This document shows, piece after piece, positions 29,103 to 37,742 of a stretch of 39,225 bases of DNA (position 1 is its first letter; every line of letters begins with the position of its first letter). The position numbers were made by a program, and so were the translations under genes. Location: positions 1 through 39,225 of the forward strand of contig CAMPKJ010000014.1 in the NCBI GenBank assembly GCA_946887105.1. The letters are read 5' to 3'. The DNA is from an uncultured Acidobacteriota bacterium. GTDB taxonomy: Bacteria > Acidobacteriota > Thermoanaerobaculia > Gp7-AA8. The notes beneath the pieces are model-generated. The model had not been told where the DNA came from. It saw only the letters and a list, made by a program, of their open reading frames with translations, and searched no databases.

Positions 29103-29641
29103 AGGTGCTTCTCCAGTTTCTTACGCAGCGACTGCAGGGCGCGGTGCAGGTGACTCTTGACTGTGTTCACGGGCATGTTCACGATCCGGCAGATCTCCGA
29201 CGGATCGAGGTCTTCCTGGTATCGCAGCGTGACCAGTGCCCGCTGCACGTCGGGCAACTCCTGAATCGATTGCGCGAGGCGCCGGTCGAGGAAGGGATCG
29301 GCGTTGCGATCGACGGCGTGCAACTCGCCCGCGTCGTCGAGGCTGACCGCTTTCATGCGCGAGCGCCGCACCTGATCGATGCAGCGCCGCGTCGTGACCT
29401 GTCGCAGCCAGAACAGGACGTGCGCGTCCGTCTCCAGGGAGTCGAGGTTCCGGTACAGCTGGAGGAACACATCCTGCGCCACTTCTTCGGCGCGCGAGCG
29501 GTCGTTGAAGAAGTGATAGGCGAGGCTGTAGACCATCGACTCGTGCCGCTCGATGAGCTCCGCGAATGCATCCTGATCGCCCGCCTGCGCTCGGGTCAGC
29601 ACCGCGGGGAACTGGATCGCCTCTGGCACGATTGCCGTCAT
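29099..29641 (-). CDS. ECF sigma factor (RpoE-like)
   Basis: A 180-aa extracytoplasmic-function sigma factor. Region 2 (about 15-90) contains DAFAELIERHESMVYSLAYHF, EEVAQDVFLQLYRNL and FWLRQVTTRRCIDQVRR. Region 4 (about 120-175) has LPDVQRALVTLRYQEDL, then SEICRIVNMPVNTVKSHLHRALQSL with a typical recognition helix. ATG at 29641 is chosen over a TTG 39 bp upstream, which would place the promoter inside the gene. It begins an operon with the putative anti-sigma factor and two DUF4252 genes. A perfect palindrome lies between the putative -35 and -10 (29650-29680), suggesting regulated transcription. Confidence 0.92.
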   Translation of the reverse strand: MTAIVPEAIQFPAVLTRAQAGDQDAFAELIERHESMVYSLAYHFFNDRSRAEEVAQDVFLQLYRNLDSLETDAHVLFWLRQVTTRRCIDQVRRSRMKAVSLDDAGELHAVDRNADPFLDRRLAQSIQELPDVQRALVTLRYQEDLDPSEICRIVNMPVNTVKSHLHRALQSLRKKLEKHL

Positions 29642-29649
29642 CCTGGAGC

Positions 29650-29680
29650 TATATACGCAGGATTCCGGAATCGGGTGCAA
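29650..29680 (-). promoter_or_regulatory. Candidate promoter with palindromic operator in a 19-bp spacer
   Basis: On the minus strand TTGCAC (29680-29675) and TATATA (29655-29650) are 19 bp apart and sit just before the ECF sigma ATG at 29641. The spacer holds the perfect 12-bp palindrome GATTCCGGAATC (29661-29672), nearly centred. A long spacer with a central dyad is the layout used by MerR-type regulators. No MerR gene is in the window, and the predicted transcript would be nearly leaderless. Confidence 0.4.
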
Positions 29681-29698
29681 GGGGGCGGGACCGCCCCC
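29681..29698 (-). terminator. GC hairpin after the lipocalin-like gene
   Basis: GGGGGCGG (29681-29688) and CCGCCCCC (29691-29698) form a compact hairpin 9 bp after the stop of the minus-strand gene at 29708, followed on that strand by TT. It is a probable terminator separating this gene from the ECF sigma promoter immediately downstream. Confidence 0.6.
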
Positions 29699-29707
29699 CT
29701 GCCCGGT

Positions 29708-30214
29708 CTACTTCACTTTCGCGAGCGTCATGTCCAGGAACTTGAACCACTTCGCGCCATCAGGCGAGAATTCGCCGACTTCGTTCCACTCACCCTTGTC
29801 GGTCCGGCGGATGGTGAAGCGCACCTTGCCACTTCCCTGCGGTGGGGTCAGACCCCACACCAGCGTGTCCGGCGCGGTCATGTCCAGGGTTGTGTCGACG
29901 CTGGGCCTGTCCGCGACGTGGCCGATGAAGCGATAGGTCTTCTTCTCTTCATCCCACGAGATGAAGGCGATCGCGTCGTGCACGATCTTGCCGTCCTTGT
30001 CGCGGCCGAGCCCTTCGACCAGCAGCACTTTGCCGCCGGCGCGCGGGGTCACCTTCTCGACCTGGACGATCGTCTCCGGCTGTCCGGGACCCGTGCGGGC
30101 CGTCGCCTCCCCTTTCCATTCGCCGACGAGCCAATCGAGCTTGCTCATCTCGTCGGCGCCATACGCGACCGTGGCGGTCAGCACCGCCACGAGAACCATC
30201 ACCAGCCTTTTCAT
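29708..30214 (-). CDS. Secreted lipocalin-like protein (DUF1579-type)
   Basis: A 168-aa exported protein (signal peptide 1-19, cleavage after AYG). LDWLVGEWKGEAT (about 26-38) at the start of the mature chain is the hallmark of DUF1579/SnoaL-independent lipocalin-like barrels. It is followed by alternating beta-strands (KVLLVEGLGRDKDG, IAFISWDEEKKTYRFIGHV, KVRFTIRRTDKGEWNEVGEF). Such proteins are thought to bind small ligands, and no enzyme residue is visible. ATG at 30214 with GGAGG before it is preferred to 30238. It is monocistronic, with a hairpin terminator downstream. Confidence 0.7.
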   Translation of the reverse strand: MKRLVMVLVAVLTATVAYGADEMSKLDWLVGEWKGEATARTGPGQPETIVQVEKVTPRAGGKVLLVEGLGRDKDGKIVHDAIAFISWDEEKKTYRFIGHVADRPSVDTTLDMTAPDTLVWGLTPPQGSGKVRFTIRRTDKGEWNEVGEFSPDGAKWFKFLDMTLAKVK

Positions 30215-30276
30215 CACTGCCTCCTTCGAGAGCAGCAATGTAGGGCGGAGCGGTCACGCGGCGACAGTGACGCCTG

Positions 30277-30780
30277 TCATGAAGATGGGATGATGCGCGC
30301 CATGACGCGATCGGTCTGCAGGTCGGTGCCGACCAGGAACGGCTGGCTTCCGACGTCGGCGAAGCCGCATTTGGCGTAGAACGCGATCGCGCGCGCGTTG
30401 CGCTCCCACACGCCGAGCCACACGGTTTTCGCGCCGAGCTCGCGCGCCGTCTCGCAAGCGGCCTCCATGAGCTGCTGCGCGATGCCGCGTCCGTGATGGT
30501 TCCTGTCGACGTAGAAGCGGGCGATCTCGATTTCGCCATGCGGCGACTGCACGCGACGCATCTGCACATACGCGATCAACTGGCCGTCTTCGCTCTCGCC
30601 GAACAGGACGATGTGCCCGCTCTCCAGTTCGCGGCGCTGCTGCTCCTCGCCGTACGCGCCGGCGACATACGCCTCGAGGTCTTCAGGAGTGTTGTGCGCG
30701 GCGAACGTGTCGCGGAATGTGCGCTCCGCGATTTCCGCGAGTGCCGCCGCGTCGGCGACCGATGCCTGACGGATGTTCAT
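30277..30780 (-). CDS. GNAT-family N-acetyltransferase
   Basis: A 167-aa acetyl-CoA-dependent N-acetyltransferase. The N-terminus IRQASVADAAALAEIAERTF is typical of the RimI-like group. Motif A is IARFYVDRNHHGRGIAQQLM, containing the pyrophosphate-binding R-x-x-G-x-G/A pattern (H-G-R-G-I-A). VWLGVWERNARAIAFYAKCGF is the motif B region with the usual Tyr. The substrate is not predictable; polyamine, aminoglycoside-like or peptide N-termini are all seen in relatives. It lies 10 bp after the NTF2-like gene on the same strand and may be co-transcribed with the nuo genes. Confidence 0.88.
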   Translation of the reverse strand: MNIRQASVADAAALAEIAERTFRDTFAAHNTPEDLEAYVAGAYGEEQQRRELESGHIVLFGESEDGQLIAYVQMRRVQSPHGEIEIARFYVDRNHHGRGIAQQLMEAACETARELGAKTVWLGVWERNARAIAFYAKCGFADVGSQPFLVGTDLQTDRVMARIIPSS

Positions 30781-30790
30781 CGTGAAGAGG

Positions 30791-31168
30791 TCACGGCGCA
30801 AGACGCGTCGATGCCTGTCCGAAGACGTACCGCCACGTGCCGTCGATGCGAACGTACGTGTCGCTGAACCACAGCTTGTAATCGAACGGCGTGCCGTCAT
30901 CGACGCCCTTGGCGCGCAGGAGCGCGGTGATCACCGCGGTATCGCCCCACACGCGCACGGTCTGTTCGCTGTCGCGCTGGAATTCGTACTGCACGCGGCC
31001 GCTGCGCGCTTCCTCGAGCAGGTCGTTTTTCGTGTAGACCTTGCCCATCCCGGTGACGAGGACGAAATCGTCCGCGAGGATGCGGTCCATCGTCGCCGCG
31101 TCATTGCGCTCTACCGCGGCCTGATACTGCGTGTCGAGATCGGCGATCTCTCGTTCGACAGTGGTCAT
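30791..31168 (-). CDS. NTF2-like (SnoaL/DUF4440) protein
   Basis: A 125-aa cone-fold protein. The helix-rich start IADLDTQYQAAVERNDAATMDRILADDFVLV is the standard DUF4440/NTF2-like opening, and the ending WFSDTYVRIDGTWRYVFGQAS is the last strand pair. No signal peptide. Functions in the family range from small-molecule isomerases to ligand carriers. No catalytic residue is diagnostic here. It begins 2 bp after nuoF, so it is in the nuo transcript, although a role in complex I is not suggested by its family. Confidence 0.82.
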   Translation of the reverse strand: MTTVEREIADLDTQYQAAVERNDAATMDRILADDFVLVTGMGKVYTKNDLLEEARSGRVQYEFQRDSEQTVRVWGDTAVITALLRAKGVDDGTPFDYKLWFSDTYVRIDGTWRYVFGQASTRLAP

Positions 31169-31170
31169 GG

Positions 31171-32480
<1,310 letters not shown>

Positions 32481-32481
<1 letters not shown>

Positions 32482-33011
32482 TACTTGAGCCGCTCCAGCA
32501 GAGCGCTCATCTTCTCGACGCTCATGTTCTCGTGGTAGTCGTTGTTGACCTGCACGACCGGCGCGGTGCCGCAGGAGCCGAGGCATTCCACTTCGACGAC
32601 GGTGTAAAGGCCGTCCTTCGTCGTTTCGTGCGGCTTGACGTGCAGACGCTCGCAGAGGTACTCGTAGATGTCGTATCCGTTGGAGACCATGCAGCTCAGG
32701 TTCGTGCAGACGCGCAGCTGGTATTTGCCGACCGGCTTCTGGTTGTACATGTCGTAGAACGACACGACGCCGAACACGGTGGCCGGCGAAAGGTCGAGCA
32801 ACTCTCCGACGTAATGCACGGCCTCGGAGGAGATCCAGCCCCAGGTCTCCTGCACCAGGTGGAGCGTCGGCAGCAGGGCCGCTTCCCTGGTCGGATAACG
32901 CGTCAGGATCTCGTCGAAGCGCTTCCGGACCGCTTCCGGGAACTCGATCGTGCGCGTGGGGTCGGGGAAATTCTCTTTGGCGTAGGGGTTAGGGGGATGG
33001 AGATCAGCCAT
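32481..33011 (-). CDS. nuoE: NADH-quinone oxidoreductase subunit E
   Basis: The 24-kDa-type thioredoxin-like subunit carrying the N1a 2Fe-2S cluster. The 176-aa protein has the four cysteine ligands Cys102 and Cys107 (VCTNLSCMV) and Cys143 and Cys147 (ECLGSCGTAP). The helical N-terminal half (AALLPTLHLVQETWGWIS, VFGVVSFYDMYN) is typical. It passes no obligate electron on the main path but is required in the NADH-oxidising module with nuoF. It starts 1 bp after nuoA and is coupled to nuoF. Confidence 0.95.
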
Positions 33012-33012
33012 T

Positions 33013-33390
33013 TCACTTCCAGTCGAAGGCTTTCTTCTTCCAGCAGTAGACGTAGCCCACGCCGAGGAGAAGGATGAAGACCAGCATCTCACCGAAGACG
33101 AACCAGGAGAGGCCGTTCGGCGAGTGGGTGGCGTCGCGATAGATGACCGCCCACGGATAGAGGAACGCCGCCTCGATGTCGAACAGGATGAACAACATCG
33201 CGATCTGATAGAAGCGCACGTTCACACGCTTGCGGTTGTCGTCGAGGAGCGGAACGCCGCTCTCGTAGGGCGAGAGCTTGGACGGGTTCCGCTGATGTTT
33301 GCCGACGATCCAGTTCAGCGAAAGGAAGACCGCGCCGATCACGGCGGCGACGAACATCATGATGAGGATGGGAAGGTAACTCTCGGTCAT
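33013..33390 (-). CDS. nuoA: NADH-quinone oxidoreductase subunit A
   Basis: A 125-aa membrane subunit (ND3 homologue) with three transmembrane helices (about 5-28, 58-80, 90-113). The conserved loop SKLSPYESGVPLLDD and RFYQIAMLFILFDIEAAFLYPW, including the ESG and DIE motifs, are diagnostic. In most genomes nuoA is followed by nuoB; here nuoE and nuoF follow directly. No Shine-Dalgarno sequence precedes the ATG, and a candidate promoter lies 12-39 bp upstream, consistent with a leaderless message. It defines the first gene of this five-gene minus-strand operon. Confidence 0.93.
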   Translation of the reverse strand: MTESYLPILIMMFVAAVIGAVFLSLNWIVGKHQRNPSKLSPYESGVPLLDDNRKRVNVRFYQIAMLFILFDIEAAFLYPWAVIYRDATHSPNGLSWFVFGEMLVFILLLGVGYVYCWKKKAFDWK

Positions 33391-33401
33391 AAAGCGCGCG
33401 A

Positions 33402-33429
33402 ATCCTACACGAGGTGCGAGGGGAAGCAA
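33402..33429 (-). promoter_or_regulatory. Candidate promoter of nuoA-nuoE-nuoF
   Basis: On the minus strand TTGCTT (33429-33424) and TAGGAT (33407-33402) are 16 bp apart, a fair sigma-70 match. The -10 ends 11 bases before the nuoA ATG, so transcription would start within a few bases of the start codon, which also lacks a ribosome site. Sequence match only. Confidence 0.35.
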
Positions 33430-33470
33430 ACCGCTGGCCCGCGTGCGCGCTGACGCGCAGGGCGTCGCCG

Positions 33471-33821
33471 TTACGCGGCAGACTCGGTGAGATACGTCAT
33501 CGCACCCTCGCGCGAGTCGAAGATCTTGAACACCGTGTCGAGCTTGGTGATCTTCAGGAGGGCCAGGATGCGGTGCGACGGCTTGACCAGCGCCATCTTG
33601 CGCTGCTTGTCCTCGAACTTCTGGAGGTAGCCGATCAGCTCGCCGAGGCCGGTCGAGTCCATGTAGTTGATCGCCTCGAAGTTGATCATCACCGGACCGG
33701 TCTCGTCGTTGAGCACTTTCTCCAGATAGCTGGAGAATTCGCGAGCGCTCTCGCCGAGCTTGATCACGCCCTGGATGTCGAGAACTGTGACGTCGTTGAC
33801 CCGATTCTTGATGATGTTCAT
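33471..33821 (-). CDS. STAS-domain anti-sigma factor antagonist
   Basis: A 116-aa SpoIIAA/RsbV-type protein. INYMDSTGLGELIGYL (51-66) contains the phosphorylatable Ser56 followed by Thr57. The first strand NDVTVLDIQGVIKLGE and the last helix (TVFKIFDSREGAMTYL) complete the fold. Unphosphorylated forms bind an anti-sigma kinase and free its partner. A cognate phosphatase is a likely role for the SpoIIE-type protein encoded at 10422-11612, although no kinase is in the window. The YvlD-like gene is upstream on the same strand (39-bp gap). Confidence 0.93.
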   Translation of the reverse strand: MNIIKNRVNDVTVLDIQGVIKLGESAREFSSYLEKVLNDETGPVMINFEAINYMDSTGLGELIGYLQKFEDKQRKMALVKPSHRILALLKITKLDTVFKIFDSREGAMTYLTESAA

Positions 33822-33860
33822 ACGGACGCGGCGAAGTGTAGCAGAACCGTCCCAGGGACT

Positions 33861-34211
33861 TCAGCGCTTCTCTTCGCCCCTGCCGATCCGCCCCGTCACC
33901 AGCGACACGATCGACAACACCAGCGCCCCGACGATGGCCCAGCCGAAGCCTTCGATGCCGAAGCCGGGCACCAGCCACGCGGTGAGCTCGAGCATGATCG
34001 CGTTCAGCACGAGCAGGAACAGCCCCAGCGTGACCACCGTGATCGGCAGCGTCAGCACGAACAGAATCGGCCGGACGATCGCATTCAGCAGCCCGAGCAC
34101 CGCCGCCGCGATGGCGAGCGAAATCCAATCGCGGTACGTGAACCCGGGAACGATCGTGACCACGAGAAAGAGCGCCAGCGTGTTGAGGATCCAACGGATG
34201 AGAAGCGACAT
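33861..34211 (-). CDS. YvlD-like phage-holin-4-superfamily membrane protein
   Basis: A 116-aa polytopic protein with four helices (about 6-25, 31-51, 56-79, 87-107). The motifs NTLALFLVVTIVPGFTYRD, LNAIVRPILFVLTLPITVVTLGLF and GFGIEGFGWAIVGALVLSIVSL are those of the PF04020/YvlD group. Despite the name it is a normal chromosomal gene, not evidence of a prophage, and its function is unknown (cell-envelope stress is suspected in Bacillus). It lies between a family B hairpin and the STAS gene. Confidence 0.88.
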   Translation of the reverse strand: MSLLIRWILNTLALFLVVTIVPGFTYRDWISLAIAAAVLGLLNAIVRPILFVLTLPITVVTLGLFLLVLNAIMLELTAWLVPGFGIEGFGWAIVGALVLSIVSLVTGRIGRGEEKR

Positions 34212-34233
34212 GCGGGGATTGTACGGTGAGGCG

Positions 34234-34344
34234 GTTCCTCGGGTTCCTCGGGTCCTCGGAGTTCCTCGGCCGGGGCTGGCTGGCTGGCCGAGGAACCCGA
34301 GGAACCCGAGGAACCCGAGGAACTCCGAGGAACTCCGAGGAACT
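34234..34344. repeat. Inverted short-unit repeat hairpin, family B copy 3
   Basis: Left arm 34234-34269 of GTTCCTCGG units, loop 34270-34286 (with GGCTGGCTGGCTGGCC character), and a long right arm 34289-34344 of CCGAGGAAC units. It contains the 19-mer shared by all three family B copies. It fills the space between the start of the YvlD-like gene and the stop of the heme lipoprotein gene (34349), leaving only 4 bp on the latter side. Confidence 0.9.
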
Positions 34345-34348
34345 GGTC

Positions 34349-35836
34349 TTACGGATTTCCGGGCGGCGGAAGGAACGGCCCCGTGTGCGCGTGCGCCTGC
34401 GTGGCCCAGGAGAATTCGAGCTTGGTCACTCCCTTGAACCAAAGCGGATCGGACGGATCGAGATTGAAGTCGATCGCATACGGCGGATTCGCATTGGACG
34501 GATTCCACACGGCCGCGCGGTGGCAGGTCATGCAGTTCGTCTGGATGCCGACGCCGTCGGTGATGGACTGGTCCTTGTTGTCCAGGCCGGTGAGGCCGGT
34601 CTCGAGATACGGGTTGTAGCAGAGGAACTGCTGGCCATTCGGATCGTTCGGCGGCGTGACCATGTAGTACGCGGTGCAGGAGGCGTAGTTGTTCCACGGC
34701 GCGGAGATGCTCGACGGTGCGCCTTGTGCGCCGGGCGGCTGCGACGGCATCGCGGACGGCGTCGGCGTGTACCAGAACGTCTGCCAGGTCCAGTTGTCGA
34801 TCTCGCGCGTGGCGACGTGCGTGGCCACGAAGATCGCGTAGTCGCCGGCTTCGAGCGTCGAGAGGCCGTACATCTGGCCGAGATCATTGCCGAGGAGCGT
34901 GTTGAGCTGCGTGGCCTCCGCGGCGGTGAGCTGGAACGCGTACAGGCCCGACTGCGACGGATCCTTGTTGATCTTGACGACCTGGTACTGCCCGCCGGGG
35001 ATCGTCGCGCCGTTGCACGTGATCGGATTCTGGTTTGTGGCGGTGCCGGTCGGATCGAGCAGCACGCATTGCTTCCACGTATCGGGCGTCGGGTTTTGCG
35101 GATTCGAGGTGGCGTTCGTGCCGGTGCCGTTCCAGTACGGCATCGGCGTCGTCGTGGTCGCGTCGGCGATCCAGAAGACCGGCTTCAACGCGATCGAGTG
35201 ATCCGGAAACTGGAGCACGGTGCGCTGGCCGATCGGCGTGCCGTCCTGATCGAACTTCTGATTCAGGGCGGTGAGCACGGACGAGTTGTAATACTGGTTC
35301 TTCCAGATGTGATCGCGCATCTCCTGGGTGAAGCGGTTGAACGAGAGCACCGCGCCGGCCAGCTGTCCGTTCGTGCCGGTGCGCACGCCGTGTTTGACGT
35401 TCTGCACGGGACGGGTGAAGCGGCGCTTTTCGTGGACCTGGCTCAAGTCCGCCAGCCGCGAGCCCTTCACCGCCGCGCTCGCGTTGACCGGCAGGACTGC
35501 ATCGGCGAAGACCGTGGTCGTGTCGTACCACGTCTCCCACACCGGGAGCGGCGTGCCGTTGAGCGTCTGCCCGCTCGGCGCGGTCATGCCCTGCCAGATC
35601 GACCAGCGATGGGCGTCGATGGCGGCCTGGTCGATCGGATTGGCGTTGATCCAGCCGTTGATCGTGGCCGCGGACGCGAACACGCTCGGATCGATGGCGA
35701 CGTAAGTGACGGTGCCGGCGTCCGTCGTGGTGGTCGTGGTGGTTCCGGTGGTATCGGTGGAGGTGGTCTGTTCGGTGGGCTTGCACATCGCCAGAGCGAC
35801 AATCACGGCAAGAAGGATCCCCAGTTTCTTGGTCAT
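34349..35836 (-). CDS. Putative c-type heme lipoprotein
   Basis: A 495-aa exported protein. The N-terminus MTKKLGILLAVIVALAMCKP gives a possible lipobox (ALAMC, Cys18, with Met at -1, which is unusual). A Thr-rich tether follows (about 24-40). A single c-type heme site, NCMTCHRA (Cys435, Cys438, His439), lies near the C-terminus. The large middle region has no domain I recognise, although its motifs (VWETWYDTTTVF, HIWKNQYYNSSVL, WTWQTFWYTP) are aromatic-rich. It probably sits on the periplasmic face of a membrane and moves or senses electrons. Its ribosome site is buried in a hairpin. The next upstream gene is carbonic anhydrase. Confidence 0.75.
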   Translation of the reverse strand: MTKKLGILLAVIVALAMCKPTEQTTSTDTTGTTTTTTTDAGTVTYVAIDPSVFASAATINGWINANPIDQAAIDAHRWSIWQGMTAPSGQTLNGTPLPVWETWYDTTTVFADAVLPVNASAAVKGSRLADLSQVHEKRRFTRPVQNVKHGVRTGTNGQLAGAVLSFNRFTQEMRDHIWKNQYYNSSVLTALNQKFDQDGTPIGQRTVLQFPDHSIALKPVFWIADATTTTPMPYWNGTGTNATSNPQNPTPDTWKQCVLLDPTGTATNQNPITCNGATIPGGQYQVVKINKDPSQSGLYAFQLTAAEATQLNTLLGNDLGQMYGLSTLEAGDYAIFVATHVATREIDNWTWQTFWYTPTPSAMPSQPPGAQGAPSSISAPWNNYASCTAYYMVTPPNDPNGQQFLCYNPYLETGLTGLDNKDQSITDGVGIQTNCMTCHRAAVWNPSNANPPYAIDFNLDPSDPLWFKGVTKLEFSWATQAHAHTGPFLPPPGNP

Positions 35837-35841
35837 GAGCT

Positions 35842-35861
35842 CTCTCCTTTGTGAAGGAGAG
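35842..35861 (-). promoter_or_regulatory. Hairpin sequestering the ribosome site of the heme lipoprotein gene
   Basis: On the minus strand the Shine-Dalgarno AAGGAGAG (35849-35842) lies 5 nt before the ATG at 35836. It pairs perfectly with CTCTCCTT (35861-35854) across a 4-nt loop, an 8-bp stem. Folding in the transcript would hide the ribosome site, as in RNA thermometers or attenuators. Sequence shows the pairing; a regulatory role is inference. Confidence 0.55.
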
Positions 35862-35892
35862 TCGCCAATGACGGCAATCCACACCCTGATGT

Positions 35893-36510
35893 TCAGCCTG
35901 CCGGCGGGTGCACGTCCAAATCGATACAGACGTCGAGGTCGCGCAGCAGTCCATCGTGGAGGTCGTACACCCATCCATGCACGGCCACCGACTGGCCGCG
36001 CGCCCAGGCGTCGCGCACGACGGTGGTGCGGCTGACGTTCATCACCTGTTCGATGACATTCAGCTCGCACAGGCGGCGGTGGCGCCCGGTCTCGGTCGGC
36101 AGTTCATCGAGTTGCGGCTGGTGTTTCGCGCGCACGTCCTGCACGTGGCGGAGCCAGTTGTCGACCAGGCCGAGCTTCTCATCGCGCAGCGCGGCCAGCA
36201 CGCCGCCGCAGCCGTAATGACCGCAGACGATGATGTGCCGGACTTTCACCACTTCGACCGCGAACTGGATCGCGGAGAGGCAGTTCAGGTCCGCGTGCAC
36301 GACCACGTTGGCGACGTTGCGATGGACGAACATCTCGCCCGGTGCCAGTCCGACGATCTGATTGGCCGGCACGCGGCTGTCGGAGCAGCCGATCCAGAGG
36401 AATTGCGGTGCCTGCTGGCTGGCCAGCCTCGTAAAGAATTCCGGATCCTCGCGGACCGACTCCTCGGCCCACTTCCGGTTGTTCGCGAACAGATCGCCCA
36501 GAATGCGCAT
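35893..36510 (-). CDS. Beta-class carbonic anhydrase
   Basis: Interconverts CO2 and bicarbonate using zinc. The 205-aa protein has the complete beta-class set: Cys42 in WIGCSDSR with the Asp44-Arg46 dyad, and His98 and Cys101 in VCGHYGCGG. FVHRNVANVV (61-70) and AIQFAVEVVKVRHI follow the family order. ATG at 36510 is chosen from the typical N-terminus and from the 2-bp gap to the upstream dehydrogenase-like gene, with which it should be co-transcribed. No export signal, so cytoplasmic. Confidence 0.95.
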   Translation of the reverse strand: MRILGDLFANNRKWAEESVREDPEFFTRLASQQAPQFLWIGCSDSRVPANQIVGLAPGEMFVHRNVANVVVHADLNCLSAIQFAVEVVKVRHIIVCGHYGCGGVLAALRDEKLGLVDNWLRHVQDVRAKHQPQLDELPTETGRHRRLCELNVIEQVMNVSRTTVVRDAWARGQSVAVHGWVYDLHDGLLRDLDVCIDLDVHPPAG

Positions 36511-36512
36511 CG

Positions 36513-37637
36513 CTAAGTGATCGCCACGTCGATCCTGCGCTTCGCCAGTTCGTCCATGAAGAGCTGCGGCGGGATGCAACGCTCCTGCGGCAGCGCGCCT
36601 TTCGACGTGGTCTGGTTACGCGCCATCATCAACGCGACGATTGACGCAGGAAACGCGGTGGTGCGCATCATCGCGCTGAGGCCGGTCTCGGGATCGTAGC
36701 GATCGATGATGTCGTAGCGGAGCATCTTCCCGCCTCCGTGAAACTCGACGCGCACGAGCACCACGTCCGGCTCGTCGTGCGGCAGGTTCTTCACCAGCAG
36801 ATCGCCGAGCACGCGGCGCGGCCGCACGGAAACGCCGTCGACCTCCATCGGCTCGGAGCTGCAGAGCCCGAGGTCGATCATGGTGCGGAACTTCGCGCAG
36901 TGGCCGGGGTAGCGGATGGTCTTGTAGTCGAGATCGTAGACCTTGCCGAGGAACGTCTCGACGAGTGTCGAGGTCCCGCCGGAAGTCTGGAACGCTTCCA
37001 TGACACCGAAAGGCTCGGGGAAGTGCAGCGTCTCGAGCTCGGTCATCGAGTCGACGATGGTGATCTTTCCGTCGCGGATCACGCGCGCGGGCTCGACGTA
37101 TTCGTTGATCAGGCCTTCCACCGAGAAGACCATCTGGTAGTCGAGCGGCGGCTTCGGCGTCTGCGGCAGACCGCCGACGCGGATGTGGATCGCGTCGAGC
37201 TTCTCGAACTGTTGCGCGCCGTGCGCGGCGAGGACGGCCACCATCCCGGGCGCGAGGCCGCAGTCGGGGATGACGTTCACGCCTGCATTGCGCGCGTCGG
37301 CGTCGAGGGCCAGCTCGGCGTCGACGACGTCGTTGTTGCCGCCGAGGTCGCAGAAATGCGTGCCTGCTTCGATCGCGGCGCGGGCCAGACGCTCGTTGAG
37401 CCAGTAGTTCACGCAGCTGATCGCGGAGACGTGACCGCGCATGAGCTCGACCACGGCCGCCTGATCGTTACAGTCGATCTGCGCGGCGCGCGCCTTCTGC
37501 GGGTAACGGGTGGCGATGGCGTCCGCCTTGAAGCGGTCGAAGTCGGCCACCGTGACCTCGGTGACATCGGGCTGGGAAACGAGATCGTGCACCGCGCCGA
37601 GACCCATCCGGCCGGCGCCCAGAACGAGCATTCGCAT
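36513..37637 (-). CDS. Saccharopine dehydrogenase-family oxidoreductase
   Basis: A 374-aa NAD(P)-dependent enzyme. The Rossmann start LVLGAGRMGLGAVHDL (4-19) has the G-x-G-x-x-G dinucleotide motif, followed by VTVADFDRFKADAI at the second strand. CVNYWLNERLARAAIEAGTHFCDLGGNN (about 75-102) and PDCGLAPGM are typical of saccharopine reductase/lysine 6-dehydrogenase-like proteins. Amine or amino acid oxidation is likely but the substrate is unresolved. ATG at 37637 is preferred because the 13 codons further upstream come from the family C repeat. No good Shine-Dalgarno. It is co-oriented with carbonic anhydrase (2 bp gap). Confidence 0.85.
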   Translation of the reverse strand: MRMLVLGAGRMGLGAVHDLVSQPDVTEVTVADFDRFKADAIATRYPQKARAAQIDCNDQAAVVELMRGHVSAISCVNYWLNERLARAAIEAGTHFCDLGGNNDVVDAELALDADARNAGVNVIPDCGLAPGMVAVLAAHGAQQFEKLDAIHIRVGGLPQTPKPPLDYQMVFSVEGLINEYVEPARVIRDGKITIVDSMTELETLHFPEPFGVMEAFQTSGGTSTLVETFLGKVYDLDYKTIRYPGHCAKFRTMIDLGLCSSEPMEVDGVSVRPRRVLGDLLVKNLPHDEPDVVLVRVEFHGGGKMLRYDIIDRYDPETGLSAMMRTTAFPASIVALMMARNQTTSKGALPQERCIPPQLFMDELAKRRIDVAIT

Positions 37638-37659
37638 AGGGGGCGGGATGGTAGTCGGA

Positions 37660-37742
37660 AAGTCGCAAAGTCTCAAAGTCGCAAAGTCTCAAAGGGAGGC
37701 GCCTCTCTCTTTGAGACTTTGCGACTTTGCGACGTTGCGACT
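37660..37742. repeat. Inverted octamer hairpin, family C copy 2
   Basis: Left arm 37660-37697 alternates AAAGTCGC and AAAGTCTC. After an 8-nt loop the right arm 37706-37742 is its reverse complement with three mismatches, a stem of about 37 bp. CTTTGAGACTTTGCGACTTT is shared with copy 1 at 20.3 kb, but the loops differ. It lies between the dehydrogenase start and the response regulator stop on the same strand, and its last base is the first base of that stop codon (37742-37744). Confidence 0.9.

Noticed and set aside
33861..34211. Prophage remnant based on the phage-holin name
   Set aside because: The YvlD-like family is chromosomal and no phage gene is nearby.
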